Positions 44,616 through 53,223 of a stretch of 60,204 nt of DNA are shown here, in pieces. Source of the stretch: Thermoplasmata archaeon. Its GTDB lineage: Archaea > Thermoplasmatota > Thermoplasmata > Thermoplasmatales > Thermoplasmataceae. Numbering within the stretch: the first letter of the stretch is position 1; every line of letters starts with the position of its first letter. The translations under genes and the position numbers were made by a program. The notes beneath the pieces were generated by a model. That model saw nothing but the letters and a program-made list of their open reading frames with translations. It made no database searches and was not told where the DNA came from. The stretch lies in assembly GCA_021820405.1 (NCBI GenBank), contig JAKADQ010000003.1, positions 1 through 60,204 of the forward strand, in the 5' to 3' direction.

Positions 44616-44851
44616 GAAACATACGCAAAGTAAAACAATTCAGAGAAGATGATGAATCTGAACAAGAAATCAAGGAAGAACACAATGACAGGATATTTTT
44701 ATAGGATATTTACATTGTAAATTGGTGGAACTGTGAACTCTGGAAAGCAATCCCTAAATAGGCCTGTTTGTACACACTTTATTTTCCGAGAAAAATCACA
44801 GTGGTTTTAAATAAATTCATATGAACGTTTCCCATTGATCTACCAAAAAAA

Positions 44852-44860
44852 CTTTATATC
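44852..44860 (+). promoter_or_regulatory. TATA box of the zinc-ribbon gene
   Basis: CTTTATATC centred 24 bases before ATG 44880, marking the start of the three-gene unit 44880-45985. Confidence 0.5.
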
Positions 44861-44879
44861 TCTAAGAAATTGATTGGAT

Positions 44880-45227
44880 ATGGTCAGAAGTAATATCAAT
44901 GAATGCCCCAACTGTCATTCTAATATGACCTTAACAAAAGCCCCTTACATATACCATGGTTCTTACATAGGAATGTTTGAAGCATATATTTGTAATTTTT
45001 GTAACAGAGTATATTTTACCGAGGATGCTTATCATGAAATAATGGGAGTTCCTACCTCCTTAGAAGACTTCACTCCTTTCGTAGAACAAGAACCTATATT
45101 AATAGAACAAAAAGAAGTCCCACAGCCCTTTTTGGAATTGCAATCTGTATCAGACAGTCATAAGAATAAGAAACCAGTAAGTATCAATGAGGAAGACTCA
45201 ATTATCTCATACGTGGTGGTTGATTGA
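44880..45227 (+). CDS. YgiT-type zinc-ribbon protein
   Basis: 115 aa. A four-cysteine zinc ribbon is at the N-terminus: CPNCHSNM and, 26 residues later, CNFCNRVYF, followed by TEDAYHEIMG. This is the layout of YgiT/MqsA-like antitoxin zinc domains. The C-terminal 60 residues are acidic and low in structure. Start at ATG 44880 by TATA spacing (TTG 44874 is the longer alternative). The stop overlaps the next start (TTGA). In many genomes such ribbons are paired with DUF4258 toxins, and a DUF4258-like gene is two positions downstream. Confidence 0.7.
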   Translation: MVRSNINECPNCHSNMTLTKAPYIYHGSYIGMFEAYICNFCNRVYFTEDAYHEIMGVPTSLEDFTPFVEQEPILIEQKEVPQPFLELQSVSDSHKNKKPVSINEEDSIISYVVVD

Positions 45228-45721
45228 CAATAGGGGGACTTAGTCCTGATAATACAGAAGACTTAGAGTTCAGAGTTCAAAAATTCGAATATAATCAGTA
45301 CTCGCTTATTGATGATATACATCAAATAAAGGGGATTTTAAGAGTGGCCACTGTTCCATATAGAATACTAAGCGTGAAAAAAACCGCAGATGGAAAACCT
45401 CGGTTTTTAATGCAGTCTGTATATGTGATATCCTTCGTCAACAAAGGAGAGCCAAGGGAGCCAAGTCCCGTTTCCCAAATAACCACGGAAATTGAAGACA
45501 TCAATAAATTAGATATTACTGACAATTTAGATGTTTTAACGGAGCCGTATAATATATATATTACAGTGAATACAAAACGTTATTTTGCGATCAGGGCCAA
45601 GTCCAGCATAATCAAGGCGGAACTATTGGTAGGTAGATATGACTATTACGGGAATCCAATGTTTAATTTAGAGGTCAACACAGCAATCAGCTACGCATTT
45701 GCAAATCAGCCATCAACGTAA
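45224..45721 (+). CDS. Hypothetical protein in the zinc-ribbon unit
   Basis: 165 aa soluble, beta-rich sequence with no recognised motif. Segments such as YRILSVKKTADGKPRFLMQSVYVISFVNKG and PYNIYITVNTKRYFAIRAKSS suggest a beta-barrel or sandwich. Start TTG 45224 overlaps the zinc-ribbon stop and has GGTGGTTGA just before it, so it is translationally coupled. It sits between the antitoxin-like and toxin-like genes; its role there is unknown. Confidence 0.6.
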   Translation: MTIGGLSPDNTEDLEFRVQKFEYNQYSLIDDIHQIKGILRVATVPYRILSVKKTADGKPRFLMQSVYVISFVNKGEPREPSPVSQITTEIEDINKLDITDNLDVLTEPYNIYITVNTKRYFAIRAKSSIIKAELLVGRYDYYGNPMFNLEVNTAISYAFANQPST

Positions 45722-45736
45722 GTGAGTCGGGTCTAA

Positions 45737-45985
45737 ATGTCTAATCCGTGGAAGGATTGTAAGTTATTATTTAATGAAAATGATGGTCATTTTATCGAAC
45801 GTATGAAAGATAGGTCATATTCTGGCCCTGATTTTAGAGAATTCCTGATAAATGGCACCAAGCAACCTAATTCCAAAAAGGACGAATGTGAGCAAGATTT
45901 TGTAGTAGAGTACTCAGGATGGATTGTAAAATGCAAAGTACGATGTTGTAATATAGTGATGGGAACTTTGTATCGTTCCCGTTGA
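45737..45985 (+). CDS. DUF4258-like small protein, possible toxin
   Basis: 82 aa. FIERMKDRSYSGPDFREFLINGTK followed by a beta-strand pattern ending WIVKCKVRCCNIVMGTLYRSR resembles DUF4258 / RelE-like small toxins (HxxxRMxxR, then strand with GW). Assignment is by pattern, not by search. It ends the three-gene unit starting at 44880. ATG 45737 lies 16 bp behind the preceding stop. Confidence 0.55.
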   Translation: MSNPWKDCKLLFNENDGHFIERMKDRSYSGPDFREFLINGTKQPNSKKDECEQDFVVEYSGWIVKCKVRCCNIVMGTLYRSR

Positions 45986-46261
45986 GTAAAGTGATCAAAA
46001 CACTGACCATAGTCGAGCAGACTGTTGTCACCCATTCTTTACGAGATTTTGGGATTGTTAAAATTTAACAAACCGGTCAGCATAGATATACTGCAAAATT
46101 GTTCCCATGGGATGTTTCTAATTTCTTCTCTATTTCCCCACAGAGATGTTAAAACTTGTTATTTTAATAGAAAATATAACAATGTTAACCATTTACCTTC
46201 ATAATTGTACCCTTTTTCTCCCATTTCTCCTTAGGATTTCTTTGAAAATTTATATCTCACC

Positions 46262-46921
46262 CTATCCATTTATGATCTTCAATGCATGTAGATTGTATGC
46301 AAAACATGCAAACATGAACTTTACCCTTACTCTACGTATAAGGGTAACCATTACATGTGAGAAATGAAATACCCTTTAAATAATAGAATAGGGATATTCT
46401 ACCAGTGATCTTTTTCTTAAGATCCTTAAATTTCTTCCAATAGATTCAATGGGTAATTTATGATTCCTCACAGATCGATCCATTGTGCCATCTATTCCCT
46501 TTAGATCATGTCCAAAGTATCCTCTGTCTCTATATACGATGATTCCTCTCTTTGAAAGATCAATTGTTGTTTCATGATCCTTTCCTGTTTTTGATAATCT
46601 TTCACGAAATAACCATATGGTTCTTTCATCAGGATACTGATCTGGATAATCTAAAAAGTTCATGAATGATGTTCTATCCTTTATGAGTGTTTCTGCCTGT
46701 TCATCAACCATGTTGAACATGCTCTGCAAGAATAATACTTTCACCATGGTTTTTACAGGTATGTTTGGCCTGCCACCATTATCTGTATCATTATGGTACA
46801 GATCATTCAATAATGGTGTGAATACATCTCACTCTGTTGAATTCTTCACGAATATTAAGGGATCCTTTATCTTCATTGAATTGTATTTTTCCTTTATTGC
46901 ATGATCGAGTAAGTCACTCAT
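46262..46921 (-). pseudogene. Dead IS5-type transposase
   Basis: Reading the minus strand from ATG 46921 gives the IS5 N-terminus (SDLLDHAIKEKYNSMKIKDPL..), interrupted by TGA at 46831-46829 where Trp is expected. It continues through PNIPVKTMVKVLFLQSM and WLFRERLSKTGKDHE, then jumps to RGIIVYRDRGYFG, so the first catalytic Asp region is deleted. After EYPYSII a TAA interrupts, and the same frame goes on with HVMVTLIRRVRVKFM..AYNLHALKIING to the stop at 46262. Two nonsense codons and one internal deletion make it non-functional. Confidence 0.85.
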
Positions 46922-47288
46922 ACAGTAACATGCGTGTTTCATGAATGTGTGTTAAGGTGATTTCTGTTAGGTTATTAGAAATCCTCAATAGTTATTTTTG
47001 ATGGTCATAACCCGTTATCATCATTTTCTAAGAGGCCCCCATATGCCTTCTCGTCAATTCCATGTACTATCTCTCATAGGGATATATTTCCACCTCGTCA
47101 TTTCCATAAATACAATTTGTTAATTATTTAAATGTTTGAATTTATACGAGTTTCATGTAGGAGCAGGGTTAAAGCGATACTTTGGATATTTACTATAATT
47201 TCGAAAGGATTGCTAATACGTTCAGCGGCATAATCACCATGGGTTAAAGTATGGGGACTTGCACTTATTTAGATTGTTCAAAAAAAAA
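46922..47288. other. Non-coding stretch between dead IS and acetyltransferase
   Basis: About 370 bases with no open frame worth naming and no RNA fold recognised. It probably includes the remaining end of the IS5-type element and the upstream region of the next gene. Confidence 0.4.
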
Positions 47289-47296
47289 TTATATAG
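47289..47296 (+). promoter_or_regulatory. TATA box of the 47.3 kb acetyltransferase
   Basis: TTATATAG centred 24 bases before ATG 47316, a clean leaderless promoter. Confidence 0.55.
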
Positions 47297-47315
47297 ACTT
47301 TAAAATTATAATCTC

Positions 47316-48152
47316 ATGAATCTTGTACACCTTAGAGAATTTATAGACCACACATGCAACGAAACAAATTCAAGATATTATTCCCCAGGTGAACTGGAAC
47401 CGTTGGAAATTGATGGGATTAAGGGGCGGATATCGAATGTGGATTCATTTGGCCTTAATTGTGTGGGATTCAGTGAACTTTCAGAAGAAAATGCTGAGAA
47501 TACAATAAGGGAAGCCATTGCACGGTACAGCCAGAGGTCCAAAAACTTCACATGGATTGTTGGGGCTTCATCATCACCAGGCAATCTCCCAAGACTCCTT
47601 GAACGAAATGGACTCATAAAAATTCCTCAGGTATGCATGTCCGGCATGTACGTAAAACTCAATGAATTGAGAATAAAGGCCAATGAGGATGTTAAGATCG
47701 AAAGAATACCCATTTCAAAGATTGCTGATTACGCAGGTATGATGGTTTCAGCTTATGGCTTTGGTGAATCGGCAGAGTCGTTTGCAATAAGATCAAAACT
47801 GATTATGCATTCAGGAGATGGAGGGGATCTTTACCTGGCGTTTCTTGAAAATAATCCAGATCCGGTAGCCTATGGAGTGAGTGTATATTATAAAAAGGAA
47901 AAAATCGTTATTCTTCAGGGATCCGGAACTATTGCGGGCTTCAGGCGAAAGGGAATCTATACAACCCTTGTGGCAGCAAGGGTATCTGATGCCATTGCAA
48001 TGGGTATGGAAACTGCTGTTATCCAGGCCATTAAAAGCACATCCATGCCCATATGTGAAAGGATAGGATTCCAGAAAATCTCGGATATTGATTCATACGC
48101 CTATGTCAAAGCCAATCCTGAACACGCCAGCAGAGCAAGGTCACAACTTTGA
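47316..48152 (+). CDS. GNAT-family acetyltransferase, two-domain type
   Basis: 278 aa. The C-terminal half carries the acetyl-CoA loop GSGTIAGFRRKGIYTTLVAARVSDA (its core G-x-x-R-x-x-G-x-Y) and the closing motif PICERIGFQKISD. The N-terminal ~130 residues are a degenerate GNAT-like half, as in tandem GNAT proteins. Substrate unknown. The gene has its own TATA box and no close neighbour on its strand. Confidence 0.85.
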   Translation: MNLVHLREFIDHTCNETNSRYYSPGELEPLEIDGIKGRISNVDSFGLNCVGFSELSEENAENTIREAIARYSQRSKNFTWIVGASSSPGNLPRLLERNGLIKIPQVCMSGMYVKLNELRIKANEDVKIERIPISKIADYAGMMVSAYGFGESAESFAIRSKLIMHSGDGGDLYLAFLENNPDPVAYGVSVYYKKEKIVILQGSGTIAGFRRKGIYTTLVAARVSDAIAMGMETAVIQAIKSTSMPICERIGFQKISDIDSYAYVKANPEHASRARSQL

Positions 48153-48365
48153 ATTCACCATGAACTTTTTCACTCTTTCATGGTGACAGGATAAAACGTA
48201 AACGGTAACGCGAGTGATTTCAAATGTTAAGAAGATTAGATGGATTCGCTCGAGCCATCACGAGGTGGCATATACATCTAAATGAGTAGGATAGTTTCAT
48301 ATTGAATTATCTGGAAACCTGCCTGAATTTTATGAATTTGAATATCCTCATGGATTGTTCTAATT

Positions 48366-48653
48366 TTAGGGAGTAAGTACCCTGTATAGCAAAATGAGTA
48401 TTCCAATGCCAAAAAGGTTTATCAGGAATAAGGGCGCCGACAGGATCAGGCCATACCTTAGGGAAAAACCGTAATAAATGTATATGGACACTGCATTTTG
48501 CATCAATATTAATAATCCGAGGGCAAGTATTGGACGGTAGATTCTGACTCTATTCCTTTTTATTTCCCTGGAAAATATGTAAACTATGGCAATTGATATA
48601 AGCAACTCAGCGCTAAGAACCGCTATGTTCAGGTCCCACATTATCTCAGTCAT
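48366..48653 (-). CDS. Three-helix membrane protein coupled to a wHTH regulator
   Basis: 95 aa with three hydrophobic helices (about 7-27, 38-60, 65-91) and a positive loop REIKRNRVRIYR after the first. No known family recognised. Its ATG overlaps the stop of the upstream wHTH gene by 8 bp, so the two are translated together; the membrane partner may sense a signal and act on the regulator (inference from this frequent gene pairing in Thermoplasmata). Confidence 0.7.
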   Translation of the reverse strand: MTEIMWDLNIAVLSAELLISIAIVYIFSREIKRNRVRIYRPILALGLLILMQNAVSIYIYYGFSLRYGLILSAPLFLINLFGIGILILLYRVLTP

Positions 48654-48945
48654 TCAACAACCCCTTCTTTCTCATCAATTCCTGAATCTCCATAAAGTTA
48701 TTCTCAATTTTTGGTGATGGAAAATAAGTTTTACCATATCCCGCACCCTCCTCCATAATGAAGCCGTTTTTAAGTAGTATGTCCAGATGATGCTGTACCG
48801 TTCTGTAATTCACACCGAGTGAATTTGCAATAGAGTTCCTATTGCCCGGTGTGCTCATAATTTTCTTCAGTATCTTAAATCTCATCGGTCCGCCCCGTGT
48901 GGCACCAAGAAGGTACCAGACAATTCTCTCGGTCTCCCTGTCCAA
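48646..48945 (-). CDS. Winged-helix (ArsR-like) transcription regulator
   Basis: 99 aa single-domain regulator. The helix-turn-helix is NRNSIANSLGVNYRTVQHHLDILLKNGFI, then a wing EEGAGYGKTYFPSPK and a short C-terminal helix. Start TTG 48945 (LDRETERIVWYL); no in-frame ATG lies upstream. Its own AT-rich promoter region (around 48979-48985) separates it from the NTF2-like gene upstream. Confidence 0.8.
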   Translation of the reverse strand: MDRETERIVWYLLGATRGGPMRFKILKKIMSTPGNRNSIANSLGVNYRTVQHHLDILLKNGFIMEEGAGYGKTYFPSPKIENNFMEIQELMRKKGLLND

Positions 48946-48995
48946 ATATTACACTACCAGATAAGCTCATAAAAAATTAATATATTGTTTTATCT

Positions 48996-49964
48996 CTAAA
49001 CCTTATTTATTGGCCCAATGGCAGTGTTATCAAAGTTTTCGTAGACTATCTCGAAATCGAAGTTCCCTGTGTGAATGTTAAATCCCGTCATCATGTACTT
49101 CAATCCGTAAGTCACGTTTATGTACATGAATTTTGAGAGATTGGAACTGCTCTGGACTACGAATTGAACCGTTGCGTTCACAGTTGCCACATTTCCATGG
49201 ATCGCAACTGTGGGCGGTGCCTCAGTATAGAACCAGACTGCATTCCACAGCCCAAAGAACCTGTTCCAGGTGTTCTGTATGGATGCTGTTCCATTGTATA
49301 TGCCCTTCAAGGGTCCGCTTGCCCAATTAAGGGTTGCATTGGCTGCGTATTGTGGCATAACTGTTGTGATATTTTCGATTGCTATGTTGTTCCAGTGACT
49401 GAAAGCAAGTGATGTGATCTGATTGACCATAACGGCCTGATCGTTTGTACTGATGAAACCAGTTCCAGTTATCTTCCATACCTCATTCTGAATGAGATTT
49501 GTTGAGCCCGAATATACAATCTTGTAACTTACGTTGATGTACTGCACCTGATAGGGATCATTCGCTGGAGTTACAACAAACTGATTCTGGGATGTTACCG
49601 TTGCATATTGTCCGTAGATTGTTACTGTTGGAGGAGTTATTGTATAGAACCAGACAGCACCCCATAGGTTGAAAAACTTATTCCAGGTTGCGGTGATGTT
49701 TCCTATACCTGAATACGTCCCTGACAGGGGGCCACCTATCCATTGAAGTGAGGCATTATTTGCATACTGATTGCTGAGAAGTGTCGAATTTTCTATGGAT
49801 ATATCATTCCAGTGTGAAAAGGCATCTCCAAGAACCTGGTTGCTGTTCACTTTATGGGTATTCCCATTGTTTCTGTTCATTTCGGAATATGTATAAACAA
49901 ACGCTCCGGCGAATACAACCATCAATACACCAAGCACAACAGCTACTATCTTGATTGAATTCAT
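48996..49964 (-). CDS. Membrane-anchored protein with two NTF2/SnoaL-like repeats
   Basis: 322 aa. After an N-terminal anchor helix (about 5-26) it has two copies of one ~115-residue domain: AFSHWNDISIENSTLLSNQY at about 48 and AFSHWNNIAIENITTVMPQY at about 190, each continuing with a GPLxGxYxG turn, TWN(K/R)FFGLW, AVWFYT..PPTV and an edge strand. This is the nuclear transport factor 2 / SnoaL cone fold placed outside the cell. Many NxS/T sequons suggest glycosylation. Ligand unknown. ATG 49964; a TTG three codons earlier is possible. Confidence 0.8.
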   Translation of the reverse strand: MNSIKIVAVVLGVLMVVFAGAFVYTYSEMNRNNGNTHKVNSNQVLGDAFSHWNDISIENSTLLSNQYANNASLQWIGGPLSGTYSGIGNITATWNKFFNLWGAVWFYTITPPTVTIYGQYATVTSQNQFVVTPANDPYQVQYINVSYKIVYSGSTNLIQNEVWKITGTGFISTNDQAVMVNQITSLAFSHWNNIAIENITTVMPQYAANATLNWASGPLKGIYNGTASIQNTWNRFFGLWNAVWFYTEAPPTVAIHGNVATVNATVQFVVQSSSNLSKFMYINVTYGLKYMMTGFNIHTGNFDFEIVYENFDNTAIGPINKV

Positions 49965-50211
49965 GTTTATCAAAATAGAATTATTTACCTATTAAAGGTG
50001 ATTTTTCAAACTTTAATCAAAATTATATGCAAATTTATTGCAAATTTTGTTTAATTTCGCTGAAACACTGAAAATATTTTTTGCATACAATTCCACAATC
50101 TTCTTCAACCCTGTTCATTAGATGAATTGCCATAATATAGAGGATGTTGATCAAAATCATCATGAAAAGGGTGATTTCCTTTGAATATCCCTAAAATCGT
50201 TATGGACATTT

Positions 50212-51339
50212 TCAATCAATGATTATGAGTGGTATGAGCATCTCCTCTGGACATAGCCCCCCATGCCTCCCTTTGAAATATGTTGTGTTTCCCTCGTCAT
50301 TTGTTCCAGGATAGAAATAGGAACTTGAATCTGACGGTACTCCGATATAGTCGAAGGTCGCAATCTTGTGGCCTTCATAGGATCCTAACATCTTCTTGAA
50401 ATTCTGCCTGCTGTTGTCAAAGATATTCAATCCCGGGAAGTCCCTGTTTAGAATATCAAGAAGGCTGCCGTTTCCGGATAGAAAGATCGATCTTGTGGAA
50501 CCGAAGGGAGGTATCTCAAAAACAGCCCTGAGCGATGCGTTTGAACCCATATCAATGGGCTTTCCTGCCTCAACGTGGCCATGATCGGCAGTGATCACAA
50601 CCCTGAATTTATCCTTATAATCCTTAGCCACATCACTGATCATATGGACAATCTGTCGAAGTGCCTCGAGATTTGCCTCCGAATATGGGCCATACTGATG
50701 TGAGAGTTTATCGGCAAATGGTATATACATGTAGACAAAATCGTAATCTCCCTCCATTGCTTTTCTGTAATAATAAAGGGCATCCCAGATATTATAGTAA
50801 TTGAAACGATCACCCTGATTGCTGGTTGTTATGGTTGTGAGTTCAGAATTTTTTATAAAATCTGGAGAAATTATGGCACACTTTTTGCCGTCATTGGCAG
50901 CTCTTTCAATAATATTCTCGACCTGAAACAGTTCCTTCATCGGAACAATATCCTTAAGGGAATCCTTAACTCTGGAATATACTGGCGAATAACTGAAATT
51001 ATCGATTATTACGCCGAGTTTTTTCACATATGTGGTGCCTCCCAGAATACAGTGCTCCCCGGGCATCTGGCCCGACATCAGAGTAACAAGTGCAGTCGTG
51101 GTTATAGACGGAAACACGCTTGTCATATAGGGATCATCTTCCGTCAGAATTCCTGCCTTGATCCCGGCCATATAACCAAATCCATCTATGAGCACAACCG
51201 ATAACTTCTTTCCATCTTCTGGTATTTGCTTGACCACAGGCTTTTTTGAAGGCAATCCAAGGCTGACCATTATATTTTGTGATAAATTATACAGACTGTT
51301 TCCATCATATTGTGGATATACAAGATCAGATTTTTCCAT
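50212..51339 (-). CDS. Alkaline phosphatase superfamily phosphodiesterase/nucleotide pyrophosphatase
   Basis: 375 aa, type I phosphodiesterase/NPP family. VVLIDGFGY provides the first metal Asp (D52), SITTTALVTLMSGQMPGEH the nucleophilic Thr (about 80), DKLSHQYGP the Asp/His pair and TADHGHVEAG the second metal site. There is no signal peptide, so it acts inside the cell or on the inner face. Substrate could be a nucleotide or phosphodiester. Single gene, with about 240 non-coding bases on its 3' side. Confidence 0.88.
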   Translation of the reverse strand: MEKSDLVYPQYDGNSLYNLSQNIMVSLGLPSKKPVVKQIPEDGKKLSVVLIDGFGYMAGIKAGILTEDDPYMTSVFPSITTTALVTLMSGQMPGEHCILGGTTYVKKLGVIIDNFSYSPVYSRVKDSLKDIVPMKELFQVENIIERAANDGKKCAIISPDFIKNSELTTITTSNQGDRFNYYNIWDALYYYRKAMEGDYDFVYMYIPFADKLSHQYGPYSEANLEALRQIVHMISDVAKDYKDKFRVVITADHGHVEAGKPIDMGSNASLRAVFEIPPFGSTRSIFLSGNGSLLDILNRDFPGLNIFDNSRQNFKKMLGSYEGHKIATFDYIGVPSDSSSYFYPGTNDEGNTTYFKGRHGGLCPEEMLIPLIIID

Positions 51340-51687
51340 TATTCTATAATGAAGGTAAAAACTTTAAACTATCTTATCTAAAATATATTCCGGTAATGTT
51401 TGTATATATCATAATTTAAGGCGTTCGAAGACTGATTATAAGTGGAATAGTTTTAGGAAAATATTGATCCAATAATCTGATGTCATATAGAAGGGCAACA
51501 TATTCCTCCTGACACTTAAAAGACTGAAGAATTGCTTCTCAATATTGGAAAAGTATATCCATTTCAAGATTTTTGTAAAGAGCTCTTGTGTTACCCAGCT
51601 TTGATTCTTTTAATAAAGATCTTATTGGAATTTTAAACACTCTCCTGCACCCACTAATCTTTGGAAAAGAAAAGATTGTAGATTTCC
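51340..51687. other. Non-coding or decayed DNA before the first flanking repeat
   Basis: About 350 bases with short broken frames on both strands and no supported gene. On the plus strand a stop-free stretch that leads into the repeat at 51688 (PSFDSFNKDLIGILNTLL...) looks like the remains of a coding sequence. A 66-codon minus-strand frame (51539-51739) lies across it and is not supported. Confidence 0.4.
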
Positions 51688-51848
51688 CCATTCTACCATA
51701 CATGGATGTGAGATGGAATACGGCGAAATTATCGTTCAATATTGATAAGGTAGTGGATTGTTGACATACCTGCTACGTAGGGGACAGGAACTGTGAAATT
51801 GCTGTAGATGAAAGAGTAGTGGTATGCAACTGCCTAGTGCTGATCGAC
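51688..51848 (+). repeat. Degraded direct repeat, copy 1
   Basis: About 160 bases that align, with one indel, to 56014-56174. The strongest blocks are CCATTCTA..TAC.TGGAT at the start and a 17-base identical core ACAGGAACTGTGAAATT (51784-51800) followed by GATGAAAG. The plus strand reads GDRNCEIAVDERVVVCN.LVLID here, closely like RNRNCEIPFDERLLVFNRAVLIN in the other copy, with stops in both. Both copies are probably remains of the same gene. The unit lies just outside the 3' end of the ABC operon. Confidence 0.6.
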
Positions 51849-51936
51849 TTAATCTAAGAATAATCAACGAGGTACATTATGAAGGTTAGTGTTCGATGTA
51901 ATTTTGGGAAATATAAAAAAAATTATCCAATTCCAA

Positions 51937-52524
51937 TCAGAAAAGATTCCTGTTTTTCCGATAACTTAGATAACTGAGGGAGATCAGCACTGAGATGGAT
52001 GCAATCTCTGCCAATATCAAATAAAAGAGAAGTGTTGGCCTAGGAAGATGGAGTATCATAAATGCCGAATGCTGGGCCGGAAGAGTTCCATTTAAATATT
52101 GACTCTGATTGTTATAATCCAGAAGTGTCCCAAATTTAATCTGGAAATAACCGGGAGTGAGATTCAAGTATGTGGAATAAAATTGCCTGCTGGTCATGTC
52201 AATTGAATAATTTGCGAAAGTGGACCATTTTCCACCAGGGGTTGTTTCCCTTTCAATGTATATCATTTGAAAGACTGAGGCATAGTGCAAGGGCTTACTG
52301 GAAGAGGCATATTCGCTGTATATTGTAATATATCCTCCACTGCCATATACATCTATGAATCTTCCATCGAACTGCATACCGGAGGGCTTCGAATTCTCAC
52401 AGCTTGCATTTAAAGGCGCCTCAAGTTCAATTGAAGTCCCTTTTTCCGTAGAAACCATGAAGAAAGATAGTGTTATAATTAGAATTGATAAAGAGAGCGC
52501 TAGAAGTTTGTTGTATAGTGACAT
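51937..52524 (-). CDS. Membrane protein of the ABC operon, unknown family
   Basis: 195 aa with a helix at each end (about 5-25 and 163-187) and an extracellular domain between that has three NxS/T sequons and one cysteine. The C-terminal tail SYRKNRNLF is cytosolic by the positive-inside rule. Start ATG 52524 is chosen over GTG 52536 because GGGAGGTGATC, a nearly full anti-16S match, lies just before it and itself spans the permease stop. Last gene of the five-gene unit. No family recognised. Confidence 0.7.
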   Translation of the reverse strand: MSLYNKLLALSLSILIITLSFFMVSTEKGTSIELEAPLNASCENSKPSGMQFDGRFIDVYGSGGYITIYSEYASSSKPLHYASVFQMIYIERETTPGGKWSTFANYSIDMTSRQFYSTYLNLTPGYFQIKFGTLLDYNNQSQYLNGTLPAQHSAFMILHLPRPTLLFYLILAEIASISVLISLSYLSYRKNRNLF

Positions 52525-52532
52525 TTTATAGA

Positions 52533-53171
52533 TCACCTCCCACTCTTTAGATTAAGGTGTGTTAGCAAAAGGAACGATATTTCGTAGAAAGCAACCGAGA
52601 TGATTATAATAAATATGGCAAGTTCCAGAATATGCATAGACACTCTTGTAGTATCCAGCACACTTACTCCGCTCGTGATCAACCATAAAAGAGGTGATGA
52701 ACGAAAGTGGAAGGAGATACCATTGAGTGAATAATAAAATCCAAATAGAAATACAAAACTTGCCAAACCATTTCTGGTAATTGCTGCCACTACTCTCCCT
52801 GTGGACAGTAAGAGAGATATATTTGCCGTTAGAATCGTAGCTACAAATGCCACGTATGAAAAGTTAAGAGAGAAGAAAGTAATTTCATACATCACAAAGA
52901 AAAGAGCAATAATCATCAGCACAGGAATGAGAATCTCCATATACATGGAATAACGTGCCAGGGTTTTTCGGTTAATTGGCATGCTGAAAATGTATCCCAT
53001 TACACCCCTCTCTATCTTGGAGGAATAATTGTAGGATATGATTGAACAATAAAGAATCAAAAATATTTCGATGTAACCGAAGCCCCCTAATCCTGGTGGA
53101 TAGGAGGCGTAAAGATTTGCATCTGTAATAGAGACAACTATTATGGCAGTGATTATAGCCAATATCTCCAC
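52533..53171 (-). CDS. ABC-2 type transporter permease, start codon unclear
   Basis: At least 212 aa with six hydrophobic segments; NYSSKIERGVMGYIFSMPINRKTLARY is the cytosolic elbow typical of ABC-2 permeases. GTG 53171 has no ribosome-binding site and begins inside the first helix. The frame is open for 20 more codons up to an in-frame TAA and would add VRRIDLIKYLEYSTDPFYI, a normal cytosolic N-terminus. The only good Shine-Dalgarno, GGAGGTG, stands six bases before an AUA codon at 53231. The true start is therefore probably 53231 with AUA. Works with the ATPase directly upstream. Confidence 0.75.
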   Translation of the reverse strand: MEILAIITAIIVVSITDANLYASYPPGLGGFGYIEIFLILYCSIISYNYSSKIERGVMGYIFSMPINRKTLARYSMYMEILIPVLMIIALFFVMYEITFFSLNFSYVAFVATILTANISLLLSTGRVVAAITRNGLASFVFLFGFYYSLNGISFHFRSSPLLWLITSGVSVLDTTRVSMHILELAIFIIIISVAFYEISFLLLTHLNLKSGR

Positions 53172-53223
53172 TATGTAGAACGGATCGGTGGAGTATTCAA
53201 GGTATTTTATCAGATCAATTCGT

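Noticed and set aside
46146-46367. Plus-strand 73-codon frame
   Set aside because: It lies opposite the C-terminal remnant of the IS5-type transposase, which explains the sequence.
43595-47300. att site pair flanking the tRNA-linked island
   Set aside because: No second copy of the tRNA 3' end was found up to 47.3 kb.
51539-51739. Minus-strand 66-codon frame
   Set aside because: Crosses the degraded repeat, whose plus strand gives the more coding-like reading; no start signals.
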